A stretch of DNA of 64,000 bases from Streptomyces maremycinicus (lineage in GTDB: Bacteria; Actinomycetota; Actinomycetes; Streptomycetales; Streptomycetaceae): positions 62,001 through 126,000 of the forward strand of contig NZ_BBYG01000024.1 of assembly GCF_001184025.1 (NCBI RefSeq). Reading direction: 5' to 3'. Every line of letters starts with the position of its first letter. Position 1 is the stretch's first letter. Shown one piece after another: positions 50,767 through 60,676 of the stretch. The position numbers were made by a program, and so were the translations under genes. The notes beneath the pieces were generated by a model that saw nothing but the letters and a program-made list of their open reading frames with translations, ran no database searches and was not told the origin of the DNA.

Positions 50767-52785
50767 CTATCCGTCCTGCTCGGAGCGTGCGCGCCGGACG
50801 CGCATCACGTCGTAGGCGGCGGTGACATCACCGGCATCCGCGGCCTGCTGGAAGTACGCCAGGGCGCCCTCGAGGTCGCCCGCCCGCTCCTGGAGGCGGG
50901 CCAGCCCGCTCAGCGCGGACACGTCGCCGGCGTCGGCGGCCTGCCGGTAGAGGTCCTCGGCCACGGCCCAGTGGCCGTCCTTCTCCCGGCGCCGCGCGGC
51001 GGCGGCCAGGGTGGCCGCCCCCTCGGCGGCGGCCGCCTGGCCGTACAGGCGGCGCGCGCCGGACATGTCGCCGCCGACTTCCCGCATACGGGCCAGGTCG
51101 TAGAAGGTGTCGATGCTTCCCGCAGAGGTCGCCTGCCGGGCCGCGGTTTCCGCGTGCTCACTCTGGCCGGCTCGTTCCAGCATCAGTGCCAGGTCGTGCA
51201 GGGCGTCGCTGTCACCGAACGCGCCGGCCTGCCGGTAGAGGGTCTCCGCTCCGGACAGATCGCCTGCTCTCTCCCGTGCCAGGGCAAGGACGTACAGGGA
51301 GTTGACGTCGCCCAGGTCGGCCGCCCGGAAGCGCAGATGGGACGCCCACTCGTCCAGACCGCGGCGCTGCGCGGCCCGGGCGAGTTCGATCAGGTCGTCG
51401 GCGCGGGTGAGGTGGGTGTGGGCGGCGTGCCAGAAGGCATCGGGCGGGGTGAGGTCGCGGCGGTCGCGGCGGCCACGCTGTTCGAGGTAGTCGGCGAGCC
51501 GGTAGCGGGGGTCGTGGCCGACAAGGTCCTCCTCCGACGCGGGTGGGGTGCCGGGCGCCGTGCCGCGTCGGCGGCGGGTGCGGTGCAGCGGGGCGTGTTT
51601 GCCGTGCACGGGCCGGGTGAGCTCGTGGAAAGCCTGGGCTTCCCAGTCACCGGCAAGCTGGTCGAAATCGTGGTCGTCCAGGTAGCCTGCCGCGGCTTCG
51701 GCGAGAAAGGCGCCCGACAGGGGGGTGCCGATGCCGCACCGGCAGGCGTCCATGGCCGCCTCGATGACGGCACGGGCCGCCGGAGTCGCCTGGGCGTAAC
51801 GGCGCAGGAGTTCGGGAGCACCGGCCAGGTCCTGGGTGACACGGCCGTCGCTGCCGGTACGGGTGAGGGTGTCGGCCAGGAGCTGGTCGCCGCTCTCGGC
51901 GAGGGCGGCTGCCCGGCTGCGCTCCTGTTCGGTGAAGACGGCCGGGATGGTGAGCAAGGACGCGGCGAGCAGTTCGCGTGTCCTGGAGTGCGGATCGCCT
52001 TCGCGGGCCAGCGGGGAGGGCAGAGCCGTGTACTGCACGGCGTATTCGGGCCACAGGGTGCCCAGGACGAGGACGGGGGTGCTCGCGTCACGGGTGAGCA
52101 GATCATGGACGAGAGCGGAGATCCTTTCGCCGTGGCGCAGATCGCCGACGTAGTGCTGGGTGTCGTTGAGCCAGACCACCGTGTGGGGCCGCACGCGCCG
52201 CAGTCCGGTGACGGCGGCCTCGCTGCGGGTGGGGGCGAAGGGGTGCCACAGCCGCCATCCGTGTTCGGCCAGTGGCTGGACCGCTTCCCAGCAGGCACGG
52301 GTCTTCCCCGTCGAGGACGCTCCCACGACCACCACGATCCTGCTGTTCCCCGCCAGCGCGTCCTGCACGGCCCGTCCGAGCGTCAGGTCGTGATCGCGGG
52401 TGATGTAGCCGGACAGCGGAATGCGGTCACCGGGGGCAGCGGGGTCGGCCAGCCCGGCGGGATGGACTTCCAGGGTGTGGGCGTCCCACTGCGCGATCGG
52501 CTTGCCCAGTTCCTCCTGCTGCTCCTGCGCCGGCGCCTCACCGGCCGCGATCCTGTGCAGGGCCAGCAGACGCTCCACCGGTAACCTCAACTGCCGGGCC
52601 AGTGCCACCAGCGTGGGCGCCGAGACCGGCGGACCGTCCACGCGGAACGCCGCGTGCACGGTCGTGCGGCCCAGCCCGGACCGTGCGGCGAGCTGCGCCT
52701 TGCCCAGCCCCGAGTGCGCGAGGGCGTCCGCGAGAAGGGTGTTCATCTCGGCGCGTGCCACACGCTGCCGGTCCTGCTCCCGCAC
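50767..52785 (-). CDS. HTH-STAND NTPase with TPR/Sel1 repeats
   Basis: The 672-residue protein combines an N-terminal helix-turn-helix (LGKAQLAARSGLGRTTVHAAF, about 28-48), a STAND-type P-loop NTPase (VVVVGASSTGKT, 151-162; Walker B HTVVWLND, 201-208) and C-terminal TPR/Sel1-like repeats of about 33 residues (LYRQAADAGDVSALSGLARL form, about 460-665). STAND proteins are switch ATPases in signalling, antibiotic regulation or phage defence; the repeats would sense the trigger. GTG 52785 is chosen for GAGGGGTGAG upstream; ATG 52746 is possible. Confidence 0.8.
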   Translation of the reverse strand: MREQDRQRVARAEMNTLLADALAHSGLGKAQLAARSGLGRTTVHAAFRVDGPPVSAPTLVALARQLRLPVERLLALHRIAAGEAPAQEQQEELGKPIAQWDAHTLEVHPAGLADPAAPGDRIPLSGYITRDHDLTLGRAVQDALAGNSRIVVVVGASSTGKTRACWEAVQPLAEHGWRLWHPFAPTRSEAAVTGLRRVRPHTVVWLNDTQHYVGDLRHGERISALVHDLLTRDASTPVLVLGTLWPEYAVQYTALPSPLAREGDPHSRTRELLAASLLTIPAVFTEQERSRAAALAESGDQLLADTLTRTGSDGRVTQDLAGAPELLRRYAQATPAARAVIEAAMDACRCGIGTPLSGAFLAEAAAGYLDDHDFDQLAGDWEAQAFHELTRPVHGKHAPLHRTRRRRGTAPGTPPASEEDLVGHDPRYRLADYLEQRGRRDRRDLTPPDAFWHAAHTHLTRADDLIELARAAQRRGLDEWASHLRFRAADLGDVNSLYVLALARERAGDLSGAETLYRQAGAFGDSDALHDLALMLERAGQSEHAETAARQATSAGSIDTFYDLARMREVGGDMSGARRLYGQAAAAEGAATLAAAARRREKDGHWAVAEDLYRQAADAGDVSALSGLARLQERAGDLEGALAYFQQAADAGDVTAAYDVMRVRRARSEQDG

Positions 52786-52909
52786 CAACTCACCCCTCGT
52801 TCCACCGTGTTCGCCGGTGTTCGTCTTGCACCGGCAGAACAACGGCGCACACATTCTCCGCGATGGTCGGCCCTGCCCGTCAACACCGCCTCCAGGCAAG
52901 GAGAATGCC

Positions 52910-53110
52910 GTGCCCACACCCGCCGTTGTCGTCCTGGCAAGCACGATCGTCGTCGTGATCGCAGCGCTGGCCGGCGCAGCCACCGCGAAGCTCGCCCGCC
53001 TGGACGGCGCTTCCTACCCCACAGCCCTGACTCGTGCGGCCGGCGCCTTCACCACCGTCCTCGCCCTGGCCGCTGCCCTCACCACCGCCCTCGCCGCGCT
53101 GCGCCCCTAG
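52910..53110 (+). CDS. Small two-helix membrane protein
   Basis: The 66-residue protein (GTG 52910 after AAGGAGA) has two hydrophobic helices, VVVLASTIVVVIAALAGAA and TVLALAAALTTALAAL, with a short basic/polar loop. It is divergent from the STAND gene. Such small membrane partners occur with some STAND systems, but no link is shown. Confidence 0.6.
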   Translation: MPTPAVVVLASTIVVVIAALAGAATAKLARLDGASYPTALTRAAGAFTTVLALAAALTTALAALRP

Positions 53111-53222
53111 GCAGTTTCGTGCCGCGGCGCACTGACCACGAAGATCCGCCTCGCGGCCGACGGCAACCGCCGGCCTCCCGCATCCGTTCTCACCGCAGGA
53201 CAGGCCGGCGGTGCGCCGGCCT

Positions 53223-54233
53223 TCACCGACGTGCCGGACCGCACGTCGCGGGCATCTTCGTCCGGTCCGCCCGGTGATCCAACGAAACTTCCCGGCGGCC
53301 GGCGGCCACCGCGGGACGCTGACGGTACTTCCCCGGCGGGATGCCGTACTCGCGCTTGAACGCCTTGGCGAAGGCGAACTCCGAGGTGTAGCCGGCGTGT
53401 TCCGCCACGGCGCGCAGCGGTGTGTCGCCCGAGCGCAGCAGTCGGCCTGCCGCCGTCATGCGCACCCAGGTCAGGTAGGCGAGGGGTGGTCTGCCCACCA
53501 GGGCGGTGAAGCGGCGTGCGAATGCCGCCCTGGACAGGCCGGCACGGGAGGCGAGCCCGCCCACCGTCCAGGGCAGGGCCGGGTCGGAGTGCATCGCTTG
53601 CAGTGCGGCGGTCACCGCGGGGTCCCGCAGGGCTGCCGCCCAGCCCTTCGCCTCCCGCCCCTGCGCCGATGTGCCCAGCCACCAGGTGCGCAGCAGGTAC
53701 ACCAACAGCGTGTCCAGGAGGCCGGAGACGATCGCGTCGGAGCCGGGGTGCGGGTGCGCCAGTTCTGCGCCCAGCAGGTCCAGGGCGGACCGGAGGCCGT
53801 GGTGTGTCCCGACCCCGGACCGGATGTGGACGACCGGAGGCAGCTCCGAGAGCAGCGGGTGCGCCCGTGACCGGTTCAACTGGTAGGCGCCGCAGAGCAG
53901 CACGGTGTGCGCGTCGTACAGACCGGGGCCGGGATCCGGCGACACCGGCCACGATCCGTCCGGCTCCAGCGCGAAGTCCTCCAGGGGAGTGTGGGGATGG
54001 TCGGCCAGGGCGTGCCCGTAGCCGTGCGGCAGGAAGACCACGTCGCCGGACCCGAGGGCTACGGGAGCGGCTTGCCCGGGGCGCAGGAGCCAGGCCGTGC
54101 CCTGGAGTACGACGTGGAATCCGGCGCCCTGCGAGGCGGGGAACCGTACGCCCCATGGAGCGGTCTGCGCCGTGCGGGAGGAGTGCGGTCGTCCCGTGCG
54201 CATGGCGGCGACCGCGTCGCTGAGCACATCCAT
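53223..54233 (-). CDS. AraC-family regulator with cupin-type sensor
   Basis: The protein has an N-terminal cupin_6-type domain (MDVLSDAVAAMRTGRP, WGVRFPASQGAGFHVVLQG, SGDVVFLPHGYGHAL) and a C-terminal double HTH (VGGLASRAGLSRAAFARRF, TPLRAVAEHAGYTSEFAFAK). From ATG 54233 it has 336 residues; starts at 54296 or 54308 are possible. It is divergent from an oxidoreductase gene that it probably controls. Confidence 0.87.
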   Translation of the reverse strand: MDVLSDAVAAMRTGRPHSSRTAQTAPWGVRFPASQGAGFHVVLQGTAWLLRPGQAAPVALGSGDVVFLPHGYGHALADHPHTPLEDFALEPDGSWPVSPDPGPGLYDAHTVLLCGAYQLNRSRAHPLLSELPPVVHIRSGVGTHHGLRSALDLLGAELAHPHPGSDAIVSGLLDTLLVYLLRTWWLGTSAQGREAKGWAAALRDPAVTAALQAMHSDPALPWTVGGLASRAGLSRAAFARRFTALVGRPPLAYLTWVRMTAAGRLLRSGDTPLRAVAEHAGYTSEFAFAKAFKREYGIPPGKYRQRPAVAAGRREVSLDHRADRTKMPATCGPARR

Positions 54234-54331
54234 GCTCGAACCGTACGGCAGGCGCTCTGCGAGACGATCGGACAGTAAGGGAAGACATTGCGACATGGAC
54301 CGTCTCACGGCTGATACGTAGCGTCGTCTCC

Positions 54332-55330
54332 ATGACGGCTTCCCTTCACACCAAGGCGGTTCTCTTCCACGAACTCGGCGGTCCCGAGGTGCTTCGCGTC
54401 GAGGACGTGCCGCTCGGCCCGCCCGGCCCCGGGGAGGTGCTGTTCCGCGTGGACGCGATCGGCCTCAACCGCGCCGACGCCCTCTTCCGCTCGGGCACCT
54501 ACTACTACCGCCCCACCCTGCCCGGCTCACGACTGGGCTACGAGGCCGCCGGGGTCGTCGAGTCGGTCGGCGAGGGCGTGACCGGCTTCGTGCCTGGCGA
54601 CCCGGTGATGGCCGCGGCCAACTTCGACTTCGGGGTCCACGGCGTGCACGCCGAGCGGGTCGTGTTGCCGCAGGAGTCGGTGGTGCGTCGCCCCGCCGGC
54701 GCCGACGCCGTGACCTCGGCGGCGGCCTGGCTGACGTACACCACCGCATACGGCGGGCTGGTGGAGACCGCCGGGATGGTCCCCGGCGACCATGTGGTGA
54801 TCACCGGCGCGTCGAGCGGGGTCGGCACGGCCGCGATACAGACGGCCCTGCGGCACGGCGCGATCCCCATCGCCACCACGCGCGGCCCGCGGAAGCGGCA
54901 GCGGCTTTCGGAGCTCGGCGCGGCCCATGTGATCGCGACGGATTCCGAGGACCTGGTCGCAGAGGTCCGTCGGATCACCGGGGGCAAGGGAGCGGAGATC
55001 GTCTTCGACGCGATCGGCGGTCCTGGCTTCGCCGCCCTCGGCGATGCCCTCGCACCCCGCGGCACGGCGGTGCTGTACGGCTGGCTCGACCCCTGTCCGG
55101 CGCAGTTGGGTCTGAACTGGCCCCAGACGGTGCACATGTACGACAACGGCACTCTCGTGGAGCGTTCCGACCTCCGGCGGCGCGCCGCCGCATACATCGG
55201 CTCGGGACTGACCGACGGCACGTTGACGCCCGTGATCGCCGAGACCTTCGACGGGCTGGACCGCGTCGCCGACGCGCACCGGCTGATGGAGTCCAACGCG
55301 CACACCGGCAAGATCCTCGTAACCCTGTAG
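54332..55330 (+). CDS. Zinc-free MDR NADPH:quinone reductase-like oxidoreductase
   Basis: The 332-residue medium-chain reductase has GLNRADALFR, GYEAAGVVESVGEGV and the NADPH-binding ITGASSGVGTAAIQTAL motif. It lacks the structural-zinc Cys cluster, so a quinone/enone reductase role is likely. It is paired with the divergent AraC gene and is distinct from the MarR-linked reductase at 14735. Confidence 0.87.
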   Translation: MTASLHTKAVLFHELGGPEVLRVEDVPLGPPGPGEVLFRVDAIGLNRADALFRSGTYYYRPTLPGSRLGYEAAGVVESVGEGVTGFVPGDPVMAAANFDFGVHGVHAERVVLPQESVVRRPAGADAVTSAAAWLTYTTAYGGLVETAGMVPGDHVVITGASSGVGTAAIQTALRHGAIPIATTRGPRKRQRLSELGAAHVIATDSEDLVAEVRRITGGKGAEIVFDAIGGPGFAALGDALAPRGTAVLYGWLDPCPAQLGLNWPQTVHMYDNGTLVERSDLRRRAAAYIGSGLTDGTLTPVIAETFDGLDRVADAHRLMESNAHTGKILVTL

Positions 55331-55725
55331 GGCGACAGGCGGCGGCTGGACGGTGATCCGGACGAAGCCGCCCAGCCCGTGCCGCCCGGCCTCGGTCCTG
55401 CCCTGCCCTGCCGGGCCGGGTGCGCACTGAAGCACTCCGTTCCCCCGTCCCGGACACCGGCCGGGAACGCCGCCGCATTGTCCGGCCCCCGTCTGCGCCC
55501 GGCCGGCTCGCGTGCGCCCCGCCGCCCGAGACCACCAGCGGCCACCCGGCGCTGTCCGCCGATTCCGGCTCCGGCCCAGATCCCGTGATCTGGTCACTGA
55601 GCATTCGGATCCCCACGGAGACGGACTCGCAGGGAGCGGGATATCCGGTCTGCCTGCTCAGCCGTCACCCGCTCCTGCTCCGGTCGCCTCAGCAGTTCGA
55701 AAACGCCCGGCCCGCGGTGTTCCGG

Positions 55726-56061
55726 TCACAGATCCGCCATACGCGGCACGATGTGGAAGTGCACGTGCGCGAAGCCCTCGGCTTCGGCGAACTGGACGAC
55801 GTACGTCTTGGCGCAGCCCGTCACACCCCGCAGCGCGCGGGAGAGTCTGACCTGCCACCCGCCCAGGGCGGACGCCTCGGCGGGGGTGAGGTCGTGGACC
55901 GCGGCCACGTGACGTCGCGGCAGCAGCACCAGCCAGCCGGGCACGGCGGTGTCAAGGGCGTGGGCCACCCGCCAGTGCCGGTCATGGGCCACGCGCTCGC
56001 GTGGCGGGAGGTCGTCGAACTCCGCTTCCTTGCCGCATGTGTAGCAGTCGGGAGTCGTCAT
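55726..56061 (-). CDS. HIT-family protein
   Basis: The 111-residue protein starts at ATG 56061. It has a CYTCG motif near the N-terminus and the catalytic histidine triad HVHFHIVPR (HxHxHxx) near 100. HIT proteins hydrolyse or transfer nucleotidyl groups. Its 3' neighbour region 55331-55725 holds no supported gene. Confidence 0.87.
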   Translation of the reverse strand: MTTPDCYTCGKEAEFDDLPPRERVAHDRHWRVAHALDTAVPGWLVLLPRRHVAAVHDLTPAEASALGGWQVRLSRALRGVTGCAKTYVVQFAEAEGFAHVHFHIVPRMADL

Positions 56062-56284
56062 GGACGGGGATCGTAGAGCGCGTGGCGCCCGCTCGCGATG
56101 GCGGCGCAGGTGCTGCCGACAGGGGTGACGGTGGCCTGGTCGCGGGTGCGGCTCGACCGCCGCACCCGGACGCACACGTGGCCGCCGGGCGGCGTTCGGT
56201 CTGTCGCCGGGCGGGGCGGTGGCCGGCGCCTTTCGCCGGGCCGGGCCGTCGGCACCCCAACGCGGGCGGGAGCGCGGGCTGTTG

Positions 56285-57376
56285 TCAGTGGTCGCGTGCC
56301 ACGGTCCAGGCCGGCAGGTGTTCGAGGAACGCCACGGCGTCCGGCCGCCAGCGTCCCCGCCAGGCGGCGGCCCGGCCCGCGGCGTCCCGGGCGAAGCGGT
56401 CGGCGTCGGCCCGCAGCGTCCGGTCGATGCCGTGGGTGCGCCCGATACGGCGGATGCCCTCGAGGGTGTCGTCGTCGCAGCCGGGATCGCCCAAGGCGTC
56501 CTCCAGCAGCTTGCGTTCGGTCTCGTCGGCGGCGGCCAGCAGGGCCCGTACCGCGTAGCTGCGGCGTCCGGCACGGATGTCGGAACCGGCGGACTTGCCG
56601 AGCAGCGCGGGGTCGCCGAACAGGTCGAGCCAGTCGTCGTGGATCTGGTTGGCGATGCCCACCGCGGTGGCGTAACCGCGCAGTTCGTCCTCGTAGGGGG
56701 TGGGGTCGGCGCTGGCGGCGAGCAGGCCCAGACGCAGCGGGGCGAGCACGGAATAACGGGTGGACTTGAACTCGGTGACCGCGTGCAGGAGTTCGGTGTC
56801 GGGGGCGGGAGGGAAGTCGCGTTCCAGATCGAGCATCTGCCCGGCCGTCGCGGCGGCTGCGGCGTCGGCGTGGACGGCGGCCATGGCCAGGGCGCGGGCG
56901 GGTGGCAGGCCGCTGGTGAGCAGGACGCGTACGGACAGGAACGCCGCCAGGTCACCGGCGAGGACGGCGAGGGCGAGGGCGGTGTCGGGCCGGTCGGGGA
57001 ACTCGCGGCGGTAGGCGTAGTAGGTGGAGGGGCCGCCACGGCGTACGGGTGCGTCGTCGATGATGTCGTCGTGGATCAGGCCGTGGGTGTGCAGCAACTC
57101 GATGCTGATGGCGGCCTCGTCGAGCCCGGGCACGCTCTCGTCGGTGACCAGGGCGGCGGCCTCGTGGATCAGGGCCACGCGCAGGCGTTTGCCGCCGCGC
57201 AGCGACATCTCGCGCACCAGGTCCAGCGCACGGGCGGGGAACGCGCCGTACGGCGGGACCTCCAGAGCGCCGCTCTGGGAGCCGGTCAGGGAGTCGAAGT
57301 ACGCCGCGAAGCGGGCGTCGAACCGGCGCTGGTGGCCGGCCGCGCGCTGCAAGGCGGCGGTAAGGGCATCGTTCAC
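56285..57376 (-). CDS. Polyprenyl diphosphate synthase
   Basis: The 363-residue isoprenoid synthase has both Asp-rich motifs: HDDIIDD (first, DDxxD, in LLHTHGLIHDDIIDDAPVRRG) and IHDDWLD (second), plus GGKRLR for diphosphate binding and YSVLAPL. It elongates prenyl diphosphates; chain length cannot be set by eye. GTG 57376 is the likely start; the frame continues upstream only as shadow. No terpene cyclase is adjacent. Confidence 0.88.
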   Translation of the reverse strand: MNDALTAALQRAAGHQRRFDARFAAYFDSLTGSQSGALEVPPYGAFPARALDLVREMSLRGGKRLRVALIHEAAALVTDESVPGLDEAAISIELLHTHGLIHDDIIDDAPVRRGGPSTYYAYRREFPDRPDTALALAVLAGDLAAFLSVRVLLTSGLPPARALAMAAVHADAAAAATAGQMLDLERDFPPAPDTELLHAVTEFKSTRYSVLAPLRLGLLAASADPTPYEDELRGYATAVGIANQIHDDWLDLFGDPALLGKSAGSDIRAGRRSYAVRALLAAADETERKLLEDALGDPGCDDDTLEGIRRIGRTHGIDRTLRADADRFARDAAGRAAAWRGRWRPDAVAFLEHLPAWTVARDH

Positions 57377-57623
57377 CGTCCCAGAGTTCCACCCGCCCGG
57401 GCACCGCACGCGCCGCCCCCGGCGCCCGTGAAGGAGCGCCACGGGTGTGCAGGCAACAGGAGTGCCTGCCGCAGCCGCACCGGCCGGCCGAGAGGCACCC
57501 GTTCGACGAGAACATCTCGGGGCTGCGGATACCCGCCCCCCACCGCAGAAGGCCGCCGGGCAGGCGCGCGCTGGGACTTCTTCCATCTGGTTCGCGCGTT
57601 GATCGCCATACGGCGCGAGCAGC

Positions 57624-58307
57624 ATGCCGCAGACTTCCAGGGTGATCCTCATACAGCCGGTCCTGGAGATCTGCTCCCATGACGGCTTTGCCCTCTGGCC
57701 CGTCGCCGAGTCCGGGTCCGGGTCCGGGTCCGGGTCCGGGTCGTACGATTTCCTGCCGCTCAGCGGCGCACTCGCTCCGGCCGAGGTCGGCACAGCGTTG
57801 ATGTGCATCGCGGACTGCAACACCATCGGCTCCGAGGACGGCGGGCTCCCGCAGCGGCCCACCGAACCGCTCAGGGGCTTCCTGCACGGGCTGCTCACCA
57901 TGGATGACCTCTTCGCATCGGGAGGTCTGCGGGTCACTGACACCGCAACCGGCACCACGCTGCTACCGGGCTGCTGCAACGGGCTGCACGAGAGGCGCGA
58001 CTGGCTTGAGGTCGTCGACGGCGACGGCTGGGCTTCCTTCGGACACGATCCCTCACCGCTTGCTGAACGTCACGGCGAAGTCGTCCGATTGACCGTCGAC
58101 GCCGAGCAGGCCGACAGCCCGGTGATCGAGCTGCCCGTCACCGACCTTCGCCGACTGCTCACCCACACGGAACGCGACCTGACCGACTTTCTTCGACTGG
58201 CCGCCGCCTGGGCTCTTCGCCACTTGCCTGATGACGCCGCCTCGGTCACCTCAGCCCTCGGCCGTGCTCTGGACCTGCCCGCGCCGGTGATACTGCCGAA
58301 CCCTTGA
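57624..58307 (+). CDS. Hypothetical protein with Ser-Gly repeat
   Basis: The 227-residue protein has an N-terminal part (ILIQPVLEICSHDGFALWPV), an (SG)n run encoded by GGGTCC hexamers (about residues 30-40), and a C-terminal alpha/beta region with CCNGLHERRDWLEVVDGDGW and a helix LRRLLTHTERDLTDFLRLAA. It looks like a soluble immunity-type or ligand-binding protein, but no family is recognised. GTG 57642 is an alternative start. Confidence 0.6.
   Translation: MPQTSRVILIQPVLEICSHDGFALWPVAESGSGSGSGSGSYDFLPLSGALAPAEVGTALMCIADCNTIGSEDGGLPQRPTEPLRGFLHGLLTMDDLFASGGLRVTDTATGTTLLPGCCNGLHERRDWLEVVDGDGWASFGHDPSPLAERHGEVVRLTVDAEQADSPVIELPVTDLRRLLTHTERDLTDFLRLAAAWALRHLPDDAASVTSALGRALDLPAPVILPNP
57709..57740 (+). 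repeat. Hexanucleotide microsatellite (GGGTCC)n in a CDS
   Basis: About five in-frame copies of GGGTCC encode Ser-Gly repeats. Same unit length as the (GGACTC)n run at 9.5 kb. Confidence 0.85.
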
Positions 58308-58396
58308 CATCCTCTCGGATCCAAAGGTCCGGGATTCCCACCTGCTCCCACACAAGCATCTGTGGTCCGGGGCCGCGGGCTCCGGGGTATCCGCGG

Positions 58397-58771
58397 TCAG
58401 CTCGGTGTGGGGTCGTTGTCGGTGAGAGGGCTCGACAGCTGGCGTGCCAGGGCGCGTTCCGTCGCGGTGAGCGGCATGTCGGGGCGCAGCCGCTCGGGGT
58501 GGCCCTGGGGTGGTCCGGCGCAAGCGGGCAGCGGGCCGTGCCCGGCCGCGGGCCGCTGCGCTCCCCCGCGGGCGCGCGAGGCGTCCTCGGGGGTGCGGCC
58601 GGGCCCGGGTACCTCGTCGTATCCCACCAGTCCCAGGCACATCAGGCCGTAGGCCTTCAGGGACCGCCACACGGGCAGCACACAGCGCCGGACGACGGCT
58701 GCTCTCGCCCGTGCCGCGGCCGTGGGGTGGTGCGGCAGGCCGTGCGGTGTGTCGCGCGCGGACGGTTCCAT
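58397..58771 (-). CDS. DUF6059-like small protein
   Basis: The 124-residue protein (ATG 58771) shows RRCVLPVWRSLKAYGLMCLG, PGPGRTPEDAS and the C-terminal GHPERLRPDMPLTATERALARQL signature that I associate with DUF6059 proteins of Streptomyces. Function unknown. A hydrophobic patch near residue 40 may contact the membrane. Confidence 0.6.
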   Translation of the reverse strand: MEPSARDTPHGLPHHPTAAARARAAVVRRCVLPVWRSLKAYGLMCLGLVGYDEVPGPGRTPEDASRARGGAQRPAAGHGPLPACAGPPQGHPERLRPDMPLTATERALARQLSSPLTDNDPTPS

Positions 58772-59034
58772 GTCCTTGGCCTCCGCTCCCGGGGTTTTCG
58801 GTCGGCTCTGCACAGTGCCCGAGGGGACTCGGGTTCCGGTCGAGAGACGAGCAGTGCCCGCACTGGTGGCGTGCAGTGGCGGCGTCATTGGTCAAGTGCT
58901 GCGGGGTGCCTGGCGAGCCGCGGGGTGAGGGTCCCTGCGGCGCTAGCGGGAGCGGGCTGCCCCGCGTTCCCGCCCGCGCGACTCTGGGGTAAGACCGGCC
59001 TTCGTCCTGTACGGCAGCGTGAAATCATCAAGCG

Positions 59035-59466
59035 ATGACCGAAGCGAGTAGCGACGACGCTTCACGTTCCGGCGTGCGGCCCGAGCGGGTCGTCAACGAA
59101 ACCGCTCAAGGGCTTCGCACGTTGGACGCGAGTGTGGGCTGGTTCTCTGGCCTCGCCCCGACACGTCGGCAGGAGGTTCTGCGCGAAGTCGCTGGCTATG
59201 CGATGCAGGCGCACGTTACATCTGCCGACGGTCGTGCGGGGGTGGCGCGGTCCGGGGTGAAGCCCACGGCCAACCCCGCTGTAATGATCTGCATGGACTC
59301 GCCTCGCTTCGGGTTCGCGGACCTGCCCGCCGCCGAGCACGTCAAGGCGTTCCGTGTCCTTGCCTCCGCGTTCGGCATTGCCGACACTGGCCGCCGCGAG
59401 ACGTACTGCAAAGGCACCTGCGGGCATGCATGGCACAACCTGCCGGCTGCACCCGGGGCGCCATAG
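59035..59466 (+). CDS. DUF5958 family protein
   Basis: The 143-residue protein has the pattern VVNETAQGLRTLDASVGWFS, GLAPTRRQEVLREV, PTANPAVMIC and the end ADTGRRETYCKGTCGHAWHNL, with a Cys/His cluster (CKGTCGHAWH). This matches DUF5958. Function unknown; the Cys/His cluster might bind metal. It converges on the AAA ATPase gene. Confidence 0.68.
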   Translation: MTEASSDDASRSGVRPERVVNETAQGLRTLDASVGWFSGLAPTRRQEVLREVAGYAMQAHVTSADGRAGVARSGVKPTANPAVMICMDSPRFGFADLPAAEHVKAFRVLASAFGIADTGRRETYCKGTCGHAWHNLPAAPGAP

Positions 59467-59497
59467 AATCGGCCATTCCGGCTCGTGTGTGGGCTGG

Positions 59498-60676
59498 TTA
59501 TCGGGCGGCCCCTGTTGCGGGACGCATTTCTCCACTGCGCAGGAGCTCGGGAAGGGTCAGCACACCGTCGGCGAGCAGGCGGCGGCCGGTCTCGTCGATC
59601 GGGCCGATCGTGCTGCGGTGGCCGTCGCTGCGCACGACCAGCAGGTGGTCCGGGTCTGCCGCGGGGCTGTCCAGCAGATCGGCACTCTGCGTCGTCACCA
59701 GCACCTGCGTGTAGTGCGCGGCACCCACCAGTGCGTCGTAGAGAGCCCCCATGACTGGTGGGTGCAGGGAGATCTCGGGTCTTTCTATCCCGATGAAGGG
59801 GATCGCCCCGTCCAGGGCGGCAGACTGGAAGAGCGCGGCAAGGACACCGGCCAGGCGCAGGGTGCCGCCGGACAGTGACCGGCGGTCGATGTCGTTCTGA
59901 CTGCCGTCCTTTTGGAAGCGTCCGACAACGTAGGCCAGATCGGCTTCCTCAAGCTCCTTGCCGTCCAGTCCCGCCGCGTTCTCGATCATGGTGGAGACGT
60001 AGCCGTCGATAGTGTCCTTGGCCCAGGGCCGGTGCCGGGCCAGGAGGCTCAGGACCCGTGCCAGGTGCTCCCCCCGTTCCCCGAGCACGACGTCACCGCG
60101 CCGGCTCCGTGTCTGGTCGATGTCCCGCAGTACCGGCGTGTGCAGTTCGTAAAAACGCATGGAGCGCAGGCTCCGGGCGACCGAGTAGGCATCACGCTGC
60201 CGGTGAGGGACCTTGGACAGGAACAGGTCATCCGGCCAGTCGTCGGAGCGCGCCTGCTGGTCGCACTCCGGCAGGGCAGACAGAGCAGGCCTACCGGGGA
60301 AGGACAGTTCTTCCCGCCTGATAGCCGGCATGCCGTCCGCCTCCGGATCGGCCCCCACCTCCAGCAGATAGGAAGCGTTCAGCGCTTCCGGTGCTCTGTC
60401 CGGCCCTGGGGCGGGCACGGTGAGGTCCAGGCGGATGCGGAAGGAGTCGGCCTGCGTGCCCGCTGGAGACCTGTGGAGGGCGTCTTCCAGGCCGCCTCGC
60501 CGCTCCAAAGCCTGGCCCGCCGACGTGTGCAAGGCGTCCCTGACGAAGCGCAGCGTGTCCAGGAAATTCGACTTCCCGGCCGCGTTCGGGCCTGCGAGGA
60601 TCGTCAGCGGCCCAAGCCGGACATCACAGACAGCGAACGACCGGAAATTCTCGATCCGCACACGCGTCAGAAGCAT
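59498..60676 (-). CDS. RecF/OLD-like AAA ATPase (AAA_21 type)
   Basis: The 392-residue ABC-class ATPase has VRIENFRSF at the start, Walker A GPNAAGKSN, a signature LSGGTLRLAGVLAAL, Walker B FIGIERPEISLHP and the switch VTTQSADLL. It lacks a TOPRIM nuclease. Such ATPases often act with a nuclease partner in phage defence, but no partner is adjacent on its strand; the nearest is the divergent PtuA/PtuB pair. Start ATG 60676. Confidence 0.82.
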   Translation of the reverse strand: MLLTRVRIENFRSFAVCDVRLGPLTILAGPNAAGKSNFLDTLRFVRDALHTSAGQALERRGGLEDALHRSPAGTQADSFRIRLDLTVPAPGPDRAPEALNASYLLEVGADPEADGMPAIRREELSFPGRPALSALPECDQQARSDDWPDDLFLSKVPHRQRDAYSVARSLRSMRFYELHTPVLRDIDQTRSRRGDVVLGERGEHLARVLSLLARHRPWAKDTIDGYVSTMIENAAGLDGKELEEADLAYVVGRFQKDGSQNDIDRRSLSGGTLRLAGVLAALFQSAALDGAIPFIGIERPEISLHPPVMGALYDALVGAAHYTQVLVTTQSADLLDSPAADPDHLLVVRSDGHRSTIGPIDETGRRLLADGVLTLPELLRSGEMRPATGAAR

